DNA of 64,000 nt from Corynebacterium pseudogenitalium (GCF_024453815.1 NZ_CP072934.1:186001-250000), one strand, 5' to 3'. Counted from the stretch's first letter, positions 16,754 to 25,607 are shown. The notes: generated by a model not told the origin, from the sequence alone. Program-made: numbers and translations.

Positions 16754-19147
16754 TTATTGGAAGACGTTCGTGAGCGCATCGCGGGCGTCGTTCAGCGACT
16801 GCTGGATGCCGTCGAAGTCGACGGCGGGGGCCTGCGTGCTGGTCGGCGGGGGTGTGGACGCCGACGGTGACGCGGTGGGGGCGGCGGCGCTGCCGTCGGA
16901 CACGTTGAGGGTCACCATGGTGCCCTGCGTGAGCGCGGGGTTGGCGGGGATCGCTGCGATGACGTTGCCGGCGGGCGCCCCGTTGCCGAAGACGGTTTGG
17001 GTGGTCACGTTGAACCCTTGCGCCTGGAGCTGCTGCTTCGCGGTGGCGGCCGGGAGGCCGACGACGGCGTCGAGCGCCGACTGCTTCGTGCCGCGCGTGT
17101 AGGTCGCACTGGTCGGTGGCAGGCCCGCTGCCGCGGCGCCGGGCACGCCGTGGGCGGCTTGGAACCAGGTGCGCGCGGCCTCGTTGCCGCCGAACAGGTT
17201 GCCTACGGAGCACTGACGCACTGGGCCGGTGCACAGCGGGGTGGTTTGGGTGCCGTCGTTGAAAATGTACGGCGCGCCGGCCATCCCGCGGGTGAACCCG
17301 AGGAACGCGGAGGACTGGTGGGACTCCGTGGTGCCGGTCTTGGCAGCGACGGGTGCGGTCCACCGGGAGGCGGCGGCTGCGTCCTTGGCGGTGCCGTCGA
17401 TAGTGTCGTGTGACATGCCGAGGGCGAGCGCGCCGGCGATGTCTGGGTCGATGACCTGCTCGCACGGCGGGCGCTGGATGAACACTTCCTGCCCGTGCTT
17501 ATCCACGACGCTCTTGATCGGGTTCGGCTCGCACCAGCGGCCGCCGGCAGCGAGTGTGGCGCCCACGTTGGACAGCTCGAGCGGGTTCACGGCGGTTGGA
17601 CCCAGCACGAAGGAGCCCATGTTCTCTTCCTTCGCGGCTTGGGCGACGGAGCGGCCGTCGCCAAACGTATTGGGTTCGGTGTAGGAGCGAAGGCCCAGGC
17701 GCACCGCCATATCCACTGTTGGGGTGACGCCGACGCTCTGGATGAGCTCGATGAACGAGGTGTTCGGGGACTGAGCTAAGGCGTCGCGTAGCGTCATCTG
17801 TGGCGGGTAGACGCCGGCGTTCTCCACGCAGTAGGCGCCCGGCGGGCAGCCGGCGGCACCGCCCTTGCCCATGCCGTAGACCACGGAGCGCGCCGGGGTG
17901 TTCAGCATGGAGTCGAGGCCGTAGCCCTGCTCGAGCGCTGCAGCCGCCGTGAAAATCTTGAACACGGAACCGGCGCCATTGCCCACCATGGAGGTCGGCT
18001 GCGGCATGATCGTCTGGTGCTTCTCCAGCTCGAGGCCGTAGTAGCGCGAGGATGCCATCGCGAGGATGTCGCGGGAGTCCGCGCCGGGCCGGATCACGTT
18101 GAGGACCTCGGCCACGCCGTGGGTGGCTGGGTTGACGTTGTTACGCACCGCCTGCACCGTCGAGGCCTGCACCGCCGGGTCGAGGGTGGTGGTGATGGTG
18201 TAGGAGCCGCGCTCGATCTCGTCGATGCTCAGGCCCTTGCTTTCCAAGTACTGCAGGGCGTAGTCGCACATAAAGCCTGCGTCACCGGCGGTGATGCAGC
18301 CGTCCGGCAGGCCTTTCGGCTTGTCCACCACACCCAGCGGGGACGCCGCGTAACGGTCCGCTTCCGCCTGTGTGAGGTGGCCTTCGTTCACCATGTTCTG
18401 TAGCACGGTGTTGCGGCGCTGCGTCGCACCCTCCGGGTTCGTGTACGGGTTCAGGTACTCCACGGACTGCAGCAGCCCCACCAGCAGCGCCGCCTGTGGC
18501 GGGTTCAGTTCAGCGGCCGGGATGTCGAAGTAGATGCGGGCCGCGGCCTCGATGCCGTAGGCGTGGTTTCCGAAGGAAACAAGGTTGAGGTAGCGAGTGA
18601 GGATCTCGTCCTTCGTCAGCGTCTTGTCCAGATCGGAGGCCATGCGCATTTCGCGCAGCTTCCTCGGGATCGACTGCTCGGTCGCCGCCTGCGCCTCCTC
18701 ATCATTGCCTGCCTCAACCAACCACAGGTAGTTCTTCACGTACTGCTGATTAATTGTCGACGCCCCCTGCTCGACCCCACCCGCCAGCACATTGGTCACC
18801 ATGGCCCTCGCAAAGCCCTGCATATCAACGCCGTCGTGCATATAAAAGCGTCGATCCTCTGTGGAAACCAGCGCATGTTTTACATGCGCTGAAATTTTTT
18901 CGCTCGGAACCTCGTATCTACGCTGTTTGTATAACCACGCAATGGGGGTGCCGTTGACGTCCGTAACGGTCGTGACACCGGGGACATCGCCGTGTGTCAG
19001 GTCGAGCAGATTCGACTGCATTGTATTCGCGGTGCGCGCAATCGCGAGGCCCGTCAGGCCTGCGACCGGCGCCAAACACAGGGCAATCGCCAGAGCAACG
19101 GCGCAAAGGCCGAGCAGGAGGTTTCCAAAGGAACGAAGTGCAGTCAC
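16754..19147 (-). CDS. Class A penicillin-binding protein (transglycosylase/transpeptidase) with PASTA domain
   Basis: A 797-residue bifunctional peptidoglycan synthase. A short cytoplasmic tail and membrane helix (~9-38) precede the GT51 transglycosylase domain with STEDRRFYMHDGVD (Glu97) and a QGASTINQQYVKN block. The transpeptidase domain has S394-V-F-K397, S460-P-N462 and K603-T-G605. One PASTA repeat (about 680-765) and a Ser/Thr/Pro tail follow. It builds septal or polar cell wall outside the membrane. In C. glutamicum the PBP1a gene also neighbours a whiB gene (recalled synteny). Start GTG 19147 lies 6 bases after a TAAGGT -10 box (19154-19159), so it is probably leaderless. Confidence 0.95.
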   Translation of the reverse strand: MTALRSFGNLLLGLCAVALAIALCLAPVAGLTGLAIARTANTMQSNLLDLTHGDVPGVTTVTDVNGTPIAWLYKQRRYEVPSEKISAHVKHALVSTEDRRFYMHDGVDMQGFARAMVTNVLAGGVEQGASTINQQYVKNYLWLVEAGNDEEAQAATEQSIPRKLREMRMASDLDKTLTKDEILTRYLNLVSFGNHAYGIEAAARIYFDIPAAELNPPQAALLVGLLQSVEYLNPYTNPEGATQRRNTVLQNMVNEGHLTQAEADRYAASPLGVVDKPKGLPDGCITAGDAGFMCDYALQYLESKGLSIDEIERGSYTITTTLDPAVQASTVQAVRNNVNPATHGVAEVLNVIRPGADSRDILAMASSRYYGLELEKHQTIMPQPTSMVGNGAGSVFKIFTAAAALEQGYGLDSMLNTPARSVVYGMGKGGAAGCPPGAYCVENAGVYPPQMTLRDALAQSPNTSFIELIQSVGVTPTVDMAVRLGLRSYTEPNTFGDGRSVAQAAKEENMGSFVLGPTAVNPLELSNVGATLAAGGRWCEPNPIKSVVDKHGQEVFIQRPPCEQVIDPDIAGALALGMSHDTIDGTAKDAAAASRWTAPVAAKTGTTESHQSSAFLGFTRGMAGAPYIFNDGTQTTPLCTGPVRQCSVGNLFGGNEAARTWFQAAHGVPGAAAAGLPPTSATYTRGTKQSALDAVVGLPAATAKQQLQAQGFNVTTQTVFGNGAPAGNVIAAIPANPALTQGTMVTLNVSDGSAAAPTASPSASTPPPTSTQAPAVDFDGIQQSLNDARDALTNVFQ

Positions 19148-19241
19148 ACCGTTACCTTAAATGAAACGCGGGGGAGAGTGAATAGGACGCCCCCACCTTT
19201 CATGTGATGCATTTTACAAGGTGCATACCCTGTGAATACAC

Positions 19242-19294
19242 TTACAAGCGCTTAATGGGTCTAAGTATTATACTTTGCCTCCGCTTGAAAGGAG
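19242..19294 (+). promoter_or_regulatory. whiB-type gene promoter and ribosome binding site
   Basis: TTACAA (19242-19247), 18 bp, TATTAT (19266-19271; overlapping TATACT 19269-19274), then GAAAGGAG (19287-19294) eight bases before ATG 19303. Confidence 0.5.
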
Positions 19295-19302
19295 ACCGAT
19301 TC

Positions 19303-19659
19303 ATGACTGCCACTCTTGGAACCGCGACGTACGAGGACACCCGCGCCATTCCGCGCCGTGTGAACTCTGCTGGGGATCTTGTGTTTGACCGTGGGGAGTG
19401 GATTACTCGTGCAATCTGTCGCACAGGTGACCCAGACGCTCTCTTCGTGCAAGGTGCCGAGCAGCGCAAGGCCGCAGAAATTTGTCGACGCTGCCCCGTC
19501 CAACTCGAGTGCCTCGCCGAGGCCCTCGAAAACCGGGTCGAGTTCGGCGTGTGGGGCGGCCTGACCGAGCGTCAGCGCCGCGCCGTCCTGCGCAAGAACC
19601 CACAGGTCAACGACTGGGGCGAGCACCTCGTCGCCGGCCGCGAGATTATCGGCCTCTAG
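19303..19659 (+). CDS. WhiB-family iron-sulfur transcriptional regulator (WhcA/WhiB4-like)
   Basis: A 118-residue WhiB protein. The four Fe-S ligands are Cys39, Cys61, Cys64 and Cys70 (C-x2-C-x5-C), followed by the G-V-W-G-G turn (82-86) and the basic LTERQRRAVLRK segment used to contact sigma factor/DNA. Such proteins sense oxygen or redox stress through a [4Fe-4S] cluster and modulate the housekeeping sigma factor. Placement next to the class A penicillin-binding protein gene matches whcA/whiB4 of C. glutamicum as I remember it. The frame is open upstream, but ATG 19303 has a GAAAGGAG Shine-Dalgarno and a promoter at the right distance. Confidence 0.94.
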   Translation: MTATLGTATYEDTRAIPRRVNSAGDLVFDRGEWITRAICRTGDPDALFVQGAEQRKAAEICRRCPVQLECLAEALENRVEFGVWGGLTERQRRAVLRKNPQVNDWGEHLVAGREIIGL

Positions 19660-19680
19660 AATTCGTCTAGGGTAGTGGCC

Positions 19681-19836
19681 ATGACGAAATGGGAATACGC
19701 AACGGTTCCGTTGCTCACACACGCCACGAAGCAAATCCTGGACTCCTGGGGCGAGGACGGCTGGGAACTGGTCACCGTCACCCCAGGGCCGACGCCGGAC
19801 AGCGTCGTCGCCTACATGAAGCGCCCGCTGGAGTAG
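19681..19836 (+). CDS. Small DUF4177-like protein
   Basis: A 51-residue protein reading MTKWEYATVPLL...WGEDGWELVTV...VVAYMKRPLE. The WEY...GWELV pattern is typical of DUF4177 small proteins of unknown function. A TAGGGT box (19668-19673) stands 7 bases before the ATG, indicating a leaderless transcript. It is followed 3 bp later by the RidA-like gene, so the two are probably co-transcribed. Too short for many ORF callers but well supported by family pattern and context. Confidence 0.82.
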   Translation: MTKWEYATVPLLTHATKQILDSWGEDGWELVTVTPGPTPDSVVAYMKRPLE

Positions 19837-19839
19837 GCC

Positions 19840-20304
19840 ATGGCACACACCGATTGGGCCGCGCGCCTTACCGAACTCGGCATCACCCTGCCCGCCGTCG
19901 CCGCGCCCGTCGCGGCCTACGTTCCCGCGGTGCAGACCGGCAACCACGTGCACACCTCCGGGCAGCTCCCATTTATCGACGGCACCCTGCCCGCCACCGG
20001 CAAAGTCGGCGCGGACGTCTCCGCCGAGGACGCCTACGGCTACGCCCGGCAGGCCGCCCTCAACGCGTTAGCTGCCGTCGATAATTTGGTGGGCCTCGAG
20101 CGCATCAAGCGCGTGGTGAAAGTCGTGGGCTTCGTCGCCTCCGACCCAACCTTCACCGGCCAGCCCGGCGTGATCAACGGCGCCTCCGATGTCATCGGCG
20201 ACATTTTTGGCGATGCCGGCGCCCACGCCCGCTCCGCCGTCGGCGTTGCCGTGCTGCCGCTCGACAGCCCAGTCGAAGTGGAGCTCGTCGTCGAGCTGCA
20301 GTGA
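19840..20304 (+). CDS. RidA/YjgF-family protein (probable enamine/imine deaminase)
   Basis: A 154-residue RidA-superfamily protein, longer than the ~130-residue canonical RidA and resembling the subgroup found beside Crp/GlxR in actinobacteria. Visible signatures are the strand-turn segments VQTGNHVHTSGQLPFIDG and NALAAVDNLVGLERIKRVVKV, and the C-terminal GVAVLPLDSPVEVELVVEL. The canonical catalytic arginine motif (C/I-R-V...) is not evident, so activity is uncertain. RidA proteins hydrolyse reactive enamine intermediates in the cytoplasm. It lies downstream of the DUF4177 gene with 3 bp spacing. Confidence 0.88.
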   Translation: MAHTDWAARLTELGITLPAVAAPVAAYVPAVQTGNHVHTSGQLPFIDGTLPATGKVGADVSAEDAYGYARQAALNALAAVDNLVGLERIKRVVKVVGFVASDPTFTGQPGVINGASDVIGDIFGDAGAHARSAVGVAVLPLDSPVEVELVVELQ

Positions 20305-20382
20305 TACCGCGCGGTGCCCCTAAGCGGGGGAATCGCGTTGTTTCGCAGCAAAATCCGCGTGCAAGGCGGTAGGGTGGGTGGC

Positions 20383-21192
20383 ATGCAGCATCCCGCTTAT
20401 AGTCAGTTGCGTCCTGTAACGGCATCCGTCGCGGTCGTTCTTGCGCCCAATCCAAGCTACGCGGCGCTCGAAGGCACAAACTCCTGGGTTGTGCGCGACC
20501 CCGAAGACGAGTACAGCATCGTCGTCGACCCGGGCCCAGAAGACGAAGGCCACCTCAACGTCCTGCAGTCTAAAGCGGACAAGGTTGCCCTCATCCTCCT
20601 GACTCACCGCCACCACGACCACGCCGACGGCGCCCGCCGCTTCTCGCAGCTCACCGGCGCCCCAATCCGTGCTCTTGACGCCCGCTACACCCACGGCGCC
20701 GAGCCACTCACCGATGGCGAAATCATCTCCATCGAAGGCGTCTCCCCCAAGATCCAGGTCGTTGCGACCCCGGGCCACACCGCGGACTCTACCTGCTTCT
20801 TCGTCTACACCCACGACGTCGAAGATGACCAGCTCGAAGGCATCATTACCGGCGATACCATCGCCGGCCGCCACACCACCATGATCTCTGAAACCGACGG
20901 CGACTTGGCCCAATACCTGGAAACGCTGTCCATGCTGGAGCGCCGCGGTAAGAACATCCCGCTGCTGCCAGGTCACGGACCTGATGCCCCGGACCTCTCC
21001 GCTTTCGCCCGCAAGTACATCGACCGCCGCGAGCAGCGCCTCGACCAGATCCGTGAGGCCCTGAAGAAGTACGGCGAGGACGTAGACATCAACACCCTTG
21101 TCGACGCCATCTACGACGACGTCGACCCAGTCCTCCGCGGCGCCGCGGAACAGTCCACGCGCGTCGCCCTGCGTTACCTGAAGGAACACTAG
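20383..21192 (+). CDS. Metallo-beta-lactamase-fold hydrolase
   Basis: A 269-residue MBL-fold protein with a di-metal site: the THRHHDHADGA motif (residues 74-84, HxHxDH), a GHTADS histidine, an ITGDTIAG aspartate and the LLPGHGPD histidine. The C-terminal helical part (from ~195) resembles the LACTB2/RNase-Z-like subgroup. Ester, thioester or RNA substrates are possible and cannot be chosen from sequence. ATG 20383 lies 7 bases after TAGGGT (20370-20375), giving a leaderless start; an upstream in-frame ATG at 20314 would add 23 atypical residues. In M. tuberculosis and C. glutamicum a similar gene precedes crp/glxR. Confidence 0.9.
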   Translation: MQHPAYSQLRPVTASVAVVLAPNPSYAALEGTNSWVVRDPEDEYSIVVDPGPEDEGHLNVLQSKADKVALILLTHRHHDHADGARRFSQLTGAPIRALDARYTHGAEPLTDGEIISIEGVSPKIQVVATPGHTADSTCFFVYTHDVEDDQLEGIITGDTIAGRHTTMISETDGDLAQYLETLSMLERRGKNIPLLPGHGPDAPDLSAFARKYIDRREQRLDQIREALKKYGEDVDINTLVDAIYDDVDPVLRGAAEQSTRVALRYLKEH

Positions 21193-21290
21193 TTCCTGGC
21201 GTTTCGAGTTCTAGAGCCCTAGTTGCCTTAGTCGTGGATGCTGGCAGCTAGGGCTTTTGTGTTGCCTTTGGTGCTTGGCCCAATCTGCTC

Positions 21291-21474
21291 GGCACCAGAT
21301 TCCGGGATTTCAACAGGCCGGTCTGCAAAAGCCCAGGTCGCCGAAGCCGAGTGTGGGAATTTGGTGCACACTCCCAGGGCTCCAGTGCCAAGGGACGCAA
21401 TCCAGAAGAAGCTAGACATTCAAACAGCCTGGTAGAAAAAGGACTACTCAAAAGAAGGTACGTCCTTTGGCACT
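21291..21474. repeat. Intergenic mosaic repeat, copy B
   Basis: Module 2 has arms GGCACCAGATTCCGGG (from 21291) and GGGAATTTGGTGC (21355-21367), with AAAAGCCCAGGTCG between them. Module 1 is bounded by AGTGCCAAGGGACGCAA (21384-21400) and TACGTCCTTTGGCACT (21459-21474), 91 bp in all. It occupies most of the 370-bp gap between the MBL gene and glxR. No gene was seen in this gap. Confidence 0.75.
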
Positions 21475-21507
21475 GGCGGTGAAGGGGGGACCTCACAAGT
21501 GCAGAAG

Positions 21508-21534
21508 AAAACCCCCGGGGAAGGCCCGGGGGCT
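21508..21534 (-). terminator. glxR terminator
   Basis: A perfect C/G-rich stem, CCCCCGGG-CCTT-CCCGGGGG-type, centred at 21522 is followed on the minus strand by TTTTCTTC. It sits 30 bp after the glxR stop. Confidence 0.85.
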
Positions 21535-21564
21535 CACAAAACAGGCAAAAACTAGAACAGCAGC

Positions 21565-22248
21565 CTACCGCGCGCGGCGGGCGAGGTGCTCCGTGTTCAC
21601 GATGACCACGGACTTGCCTTCGAGGCGGATCCAGTCGCGGTGGGCGAAGGTTGCCAGGGCTTTGTTGACGGTCTCGCGGGAGGCGCCGACAAGCTGGGCG
21701 ATTTCTTCCTGGGTGAGGTCGTGGTTCACGCGCAGGACGCCGCCTTCCTGGGTGCCGAACCGGTTGGCCAGCTGGAGGAGGGTTTTGGCAACGCGGCCGG
21801 GGACGTCGGTGAAGATGAGGTCGGCGAGGGACGCGTTGGTGCGGCGGAGGCGGCGGGCCAGGACGCGGAGGAGCTGCTGGGAGATTTCAGGGTGGTTGTC
21901 GATCCACTTCTTCAGCAGCGTGGAGTCCATGGTGGCCGCGGTGACTTCGGTGACGCACACTGCGGAGGAGGTGCGTGGTCCTGGGTCGAAGATGGACAGT
22001 TCGCCGAACATGTCGGAGGGGCCCATGACGGAGAGGAGGTTTTCGCGTCCGTCGGGGGCGTGGCGCGCGAGTTTCACTTTGCCGCTGATGATGATGTAGA
22101 GGCGGTTGCCGGGTTCACCTTCGTCGAAAATGGTGGTGCCGCGGTTGAAGGTGACTGTTTCCATGTCTTGGATCAGTGCTGCGACGGCCGCGGGATCCAC
22201 GCCTTGAAATATGCCCGCGCGGGCGAGAATTTCGTGTGCGCCTTCCAT
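21565..22248 (-). CDS. glxR: cAMP-dependent global regulator GlxR (CRP/FNR family)
   Basis: A 227-residue CRP-type regulator. The N-terminal cyclic-nucleotide domain has the phosphate-binding cassette [17 protein letters not shown]; a long dimer helix and a winged helix-turn-helix follow, with [20 protein letters not shown] (about 178-197) reading the TGTGA-N6-TCACA operator. Length and sequence match C. glutamicum GlxR almost throughout from my memory of that protein. GlxR controls carbon metabolism, respiration and envelope genes in response to cAMP. A perfect operator lies at 22309-22323 upstream of its start, consistent with autoregulation. The cAMP source could be the adenylate cyclase at 40241-41767. 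Confidence 0.97.
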   Translation of the reverse strand: MEGAHEILARAGIFQGVDPAAVAALIQDMETVTFNRGTTIFDEGEPGNRLYIIISGKVKLARHAPDGRENLLSVMGPSDMFGELSIFDPGPRTSSAVCVTEVTAATMDSTLLKKWIDNHPEISQQLLRVLARRLRRTNASLADLIFTDVPGRVAKTLLQLANRFGTQEGGVLRVNHDLTQEEIAQLVGASRETVNKALATFAHRDWIRLEGKSVVIVNTEHLARRAR

Positions 22249-22308
22249 GAATCCTCCTTGTGGACGGGTGTGACAGTCCCGTGTCGGTTGTCACGTTAGC
22301 TCTTGAAG

Positions 22309-22323
22309 TGTGCGTGAGTCACA
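22309..22323. promoter_or_regulatory. GlxR operator between glxR and the small membrane peptide gene
   Basis: TGTG-CGTGAG-TCACA matches the CRP/GlxR consensus TGTG-N6-TCACA exactly. It lies 61 bp upstream of the glxR start and 20 bp past the stop of the small minus-strand gene, so it most likely controls glxR. Confidence 0.75.
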
Positions 22324-22342
22324 CCACACTGGAACTGTACCA

Positions 22343-22432
22343 CTAGTCGACGACTGCGGACTCTAGGTGTTCCATTCCTATGGTGAACAGCCCGAGAATG
22401 AGGGGAATCGCGACGACTAAGAGTACTGCCAT
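22343..22432 (-). CDS. Predicted 29-residue membrane peptide
   Basis: A 30-codon frame reading M-A-V-L-L-V-V-A-I-P-L-I-L-G-L-F-T-I-G-M, then EHLESAVVD and stop. It encodes one membrane helix and an acidic tail. A TACGAT box on the minus strand (22439-22444) is 6 bases before the ATG, the leaderless arrangement seen for real genes around it. It sits between nth (divergent) and glxR (same strand). I know of no function. Reality is inferred from promoter geometry and the clean amphipathic/hydrophobic pattern; it is too short for codon statistics. Confidence 0.55.
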   Translation of the reverse strand: MAVLLVVAIPLILGLFTIGMEHLESAVVD

Positions 22433-22471
22433 GCGTCCATCGTATCGCTTACCCCGTTAAGGTGAGAAAGC

Positions 22472-23245
22472 ATGTCTGGTTCGTTGACGCCGCAGCAGCG
22501 GCGGGTCCCTGGTAAGCATCCGGTGTTGAAGGGGGAGGTGTCGCCGTTGGCGCGGAAGCGTCGCGCGCGGAGGATTAATCGTACGCTGGCGAAAGCGTTC
22601 CCTGATGCCCATGCGGAGTTGGATTTTTCGAACCCGCTGGAGTTGCTTGTGGCGACGGTGTTGTCGGCGCAGACGACGGATGTGCGGGTGAATCAGGTCA
22701 CCCCCGCGCTGTTCCGGGCGTACCCGACGGCGGCGGATTATGCGGCGGCGTCGCAGGCGGAGGTGGAGGAGATCATTCGCCCGACGGGTTTCTTCCGTGC
22801 GAAGGCTGCGAACTTGATTGGGTTGGGGCAGAAGTTGGTGTCGGATTTTGGTGGTGAGGTGCCGGTCGCGTTGGAGGACTTGGTCAGCTTGCCGGGTGTG
22901 GGGCGCAAGACGGCGCACGTTGTGCGGGGGAATGCGTTTGGGAGGCCGGGGCTGACCGTCGATACGCATTTTCAGCGTTTGATGCACAGGCTGAAGCTTA
23001 TCGACGCCTCCTTGGGCTCGAACGCGGTGAAGATTGAGCATGCTGTGGCGGAGTTGATTGAGCCTTCGGAGTGGACGATGTTTTCGCATCGGATCATTTT
23101 TGAGGGCCGGAGGGTGTGTCATGCCAAGTCGCCGGCGTGTGGTGTCTGCCCTATCGCGTACGATTGTCCCAGCTTTGGTCTGGAGGGTCCGACGGATCCT
23201 GCTGAGGCGGCGAAACGTGTCAAGGGCGAGATGGAGCAGGTGTGA
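22472..23245 (+). CDS. nth: Endonuclease III (DNA glycosylase/AP lyase)
   Basis: A 257-residue base-excision-repair enzyme that removes oxidised pyrimidines and cuts the abasic site. The helix-hairpin-helix [12 protein letters not shown] contains catalytic Lys146, VDTHFQRL holds Asp164, and the [4Fe-4S] loop is C216-x6-C223-x2-C226-x5-C232. A basic N-terminal extension (~30 residues) is longer than in E. coli Nth but usual for actinobacteria. The start follows a TAAGGT box by 8 bases. Its stop overlaps the GTG of the TlpA-like gene by 4 bp, so nth, the thioredoxin-like gene and marP form an operon. Confidence 0.96.
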   Translation: MSGSLTPQQRRVPGKHPVLKGEVSPLARKRRARRINRTLAKAFPDAHAELDFSNPLELLVATVLSAQTTDVRVNQVTPALFRAYPTAADYAAASQAEVEEIIRPTGFFRAKAANLIGLGQKLVSDFGGEVPVALEDLVSLPGVGRKTAHVVRGNAFGRPGLTVDTHFQRLMHRLKLIDASLGSNAVKIEHAVAELIEPSEWTMFSHRIIFEGRRVCHAKSPACGVCPIAYDCPSFGLEGPTDPAEAAKRVKGEMEQV

Positions 23246-23796
23246 GCGCGAGTAGGTCGGTGGTTGCGAGCGTCGCTGCGATTGTGGTGGTGTCGGCGCT
23301 GATGGTTGGGGGTGCGTGGCAGTTGTTGCGCCCTGGGGAACCGGCGCAGCCGGGTAACCAGCCCGCCACGACGGCGCAGGTGGCGCAGCGCCCGGATTGC
23401 CCGGGCCCGACTGTGGCCGGCGTCGCGTTGCCGTGTTTGGGTGGGGAGTCGGGCCAGGAGTCGGAGTCGGGCTTGACGGTGGTGAACGTGTGGGCGTGGT
23501 GGTGCGAGCCGTGCCGCGCGGAGTTGCCGTTGTTTGACGCGCTGGCGAAGGCGCACCCGGACGTGCGCGTGGTGGGTGTGCACGCGGATGGCAACGCTGC
23601 GAATGGGGCGGCGTTGTTGGGGGATCTGGGTGTCGATGTGCCGAGTTACCAGGACGGTGAGAATGCGTTCGCGGGCGCGTTGGGGCTGCCTGCGGTGGTG
23701 CCGTTGACGTTGGTGTTGCGCGATGGGCGGCAGGTTGGGTTGTTCCCGAAGGAGTTCCACTCGCTGGAGGAGCTTGAGGAAGCGGTGGGGCTCTAG
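23242..23796 (+). CDS. Secreted or membrane-anchored TlpA-like thioredoxin
   Basis: A 184-residue protein with an N-terminal hydrophobic signal/anchor ([18 protein letters not shown]) and a thioredoxin fold with the redox centre W-C88-E-P-C91, plus a cis-Pro segment [13 protein letters not shown]. Two extra cysteines ([14 protein letters not shown]) may form a structural disulfide. It probably exchanges thiols outside the membrane, for example in cytochrome c maturation or protein folding. It overlaps nth by 4 bp and shares one base of its stop with the start of marP. The orthologue in M. tuberculosis lies at the same position (Rv3673c). Confidence 0.9.
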   Translation: MSASRSVVASVAAIVVVSALMVGGAWQLLRPGEPAQPGNQPATTAQVAQRPDCPGPTVAGVALPCLGGESGQESESGLTVVNVWAWWCEPCRAELPLFDALAKAHPDVRVVGVHADGNAANGAALLGDLGVDVPSYQDGENAFAGALGLPAVVPLTLVLRDGRQVGLFPKEFHSLEELEEAVGL

Positions 23797-24977
23797 TGCT
23801 TATCGACGTCCTCATCCTCATCATCGTGCTCGCCGCCTGTGTGAGCGGTTGGCGGCGCGGTGCGTTTTCGGCGGTGCTGTCGGCGCTGGGCATTGTTGCC
23901 GGTTTGACGCTCGCGGTGGTGGGGCTGCCGCCGCTGATTCAGCGGGCGGACGCGCAGTGGGTGCGCGTGGCGGTGCTGATTGTGGTGGTTGTGCTGGTGG
24001 TTTGCCTGGGGTCCTTCGCGGGCTCGACGGTGGGTGACTGGATGCATGACAGGTTCCGTCGGAAGTCGGCGCAGCGTCTCGATTCGCTGTTTGGTGCCCT
24101 GTTCCAGGGGGCCGTGGCGGTGGCGTTGGTGTGGTGCGTGTGTATGCCGTTGGCGGCGTCGTTGCCGGGGGCGTGGGCGAAGCACTTGCAGAGCTCGCGG
24201 GTGCTCACGCAGATTGATGCTGCGATGCCGGCGGCGGGCAAGCAGTTGCCGTCGCAGGTGGCGGCGGTGCTGGCGGATTCGGGTCTGCCGCCGCTGATTT
24301 CCCCGTTTGCCTCGGATGGGCATGCGGAGGTCGACGCCCCGGACCCGTTGGTTGCGCGCCCCGAGCTTGTCGACGCCGTCCGCGCCTCCGTGGTGCACGT
24401 GATGGGGGACGCGGAGTCCTGCAGTCGGCGGCTGATGGGCTCCGGCTTCGTGATCGAGGACGGTTACGTGCTCACCAACGCGCACGTGGTGGCGGGTACG
24501 GAGACGGTGTCCTTGGACACGGTGCTTGGGGTGAAGAAGGCCAAAGTGGTCTTCTACGACTCGGAGGCGGACATCGCGGTGCTGCACGCGGAGGCGCTGG
24601 GGATCGCGCCGCTGCGCTGGGCGGAGGGCACGCTGCGCACCGGCGACAGCGCCCTGGTGATGGGTTTCCCGGAGTCCGGCCCGTTTGAGGCGATGCCGGT
24701 GCGGGTGCGCAACCAAGTCAGCCTGTCTGGCCCCGATATTTACGCGAAGCGGCACGTGCAACGCCAGGTGTACACGATCCGCGGCAATATCCGTCAGGGC
24801 AACTCGGGTGGACCGATGCTGACCCCGTCCGGCGGTGTCGCGGGCATGGTGTTCGGTGCCTCTGTGGACGCCACGGAGACCGGTTACGTGCTCACCGCGC
24901 AGCAGATCCTGGAGCGTACGGGCGAGATCGCTGGGCTGCGTGAGCAGGTTGGTACGGGGGCGTGCGTCGGGCGCTAG
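23796..24977 (+). CDS. marP: MarP-like periplasmic serine protease (CvpA + trypsin-like domains)
   Basis: A 393-residue protein. Four N-terminal membrane helices of the CvpA/colicin-V type (residues ~1-120) are followed by a chymotrypsin-fold protease with LTNAHVVAG (His230), SEADIAVLH (Asp259) and QGNSGGPM (Ser337). A cysteine in the protease entry segment (DAESCSRR) and one near the C-terminus (TGACVGR) may form the activating disulfide known in M. tuberculosis MarP. The mycobacterial enzyme protects against acid and oxidative stress. GTG 23796 overlaps the preceding stop. Its stop abuts the convergent EphE-like stop with no gap. Confidence 0.93.
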   Translation: MLIDVLILIIVLAACVSGWRRGAFSAVLSALGIVAGLTLAVVGLPPLIQRADAQWVRVAVLIVVVVLVVCLGSFAGSTVGDWMHDRFRRKSAQRLDSLFGALFQGAVAVALVWCVCMPLAASLPGAWAKHLQSSRVLTQIDAAMPAAGKQLPSQVAAVLADSGLPPLISPFASDGHAEVDAPDPLVARPELVDAVRASVVHVMGDAESCSRRLMGSGFVIEDGYVLTNAHVVAGTETVSLDTVLGVKKAKVVFYDSEADIAVLHAEALGIAPLRWAEGTLRTGDSALVMGFPESGPFEAMPVRVRNQVSLSGPDIYAKRHVQRQVYTIRGNIRQGNSGGPMLTPSGGVAGMVFGASVDATETGYVLTAQQILERTGEIAGLREQVGTGACVGR

Positions 24978-25604
24978 CTACATGCGGGCTTCGATGCGCG
25001 CGAGCTCCAGAATGTAGGGCAGCGCGTTGGTGATGTGGGTGCCGTCCCGGCGCAGGCGCAGGTGGTCGGCGGTGGCGTCCTCGGGCTGGTTGCGTAGCAG
25101 GTCACGCAGCCACAGTTGGTCGAAGAGGGCCGGGAAGTGGCGGTAGAGGGGCGTCGGCACAAAGGCGGCTTTGCTGCCGGTCCATGGTGCTGAGGTGTGG
25201 CGCGTGACCAGGTGCGGGGAGCGTTCCCGCAGCGTGTTCGTGATCACGGTGGAGGCGCCAGCGCTGATCACCTCCGCGGAGTCGTGGCCCAGCGTGTGGA
25301 TTGCGCCCTTCAGGTCACCGGCGTGCAGCAGGAGGGCGTCGCCGCTGCGGCGCACCGGCTTGTCGGACAGGCCGCAGCCACGCAGGTCGAGGGCTGCGAC
25401 GTGATAGCCGGAATCGGCGAAGTCGGCGATGCGGTTGCGGTAGTCATACCAGCCGCCGAACGCGCTGTGCAGCAGCAACAGCAGCGGATTCGTAGGGTCG
25501 CCCGCGACGGCCGCATGCAGGCGCAACCCACGAGTGTGCAACCACTCGTGGGTAAAAGGACCAGGTAGGTCGATAGCCGAAGGGGACGTCGAAAAGTCTG
25601 GCAC
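24978..25604 (-). CDS. Short EphE-like alpha/beta hydrolase-fold protein, possibly inactive
   Basis: A 208-residue protein with the start of an alpha/beta hydrolase fold: LLLLHSAFGGWYDYRNRI (oxyanion region, normally HG) and AALDLRGCGLSDKP. The nucleophile-elbow region reads GHDSAEVISAGAST, which does not match G-x-S-x-G or G-x-D-x-G cleanly. The protein ends well short of the ~300 residues of EphE-type epoxide hydrolases, so no catalytic His loop is evident. Position between marP and the DUF1469 gene matches ephE (Rv3670) synteny. It may be a degenerate but retained protein. Confidence 0.75.
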   Translation of the reverse strand: MPDFSTSPSAIDLPGPFTHEWLHTRGLRLHAAVAGDPTNPLLLLLHSAFGGWYDYRNRIADFADSGYHVAALDLRGCGLSDKPVRRSGDALLLHAGDLKGAIHTLGHDSAEVISAGASTVITNTLRERSPHLVTRHTSAPWTGSKAAFVPTPLYRHFPALFDQLWLRDLLRNQPEDATADHLRLRRDGTHITNALPYILELARIEARM

Positions 25605-25607
25605 GCC

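Noticed and set aside
22457..23893. 478-codon minus-strand frame opposite nth
   Set aside because: Pro/Arg/Thr/His-rich shadow; nth and the thioredoxin-like gene are certain.
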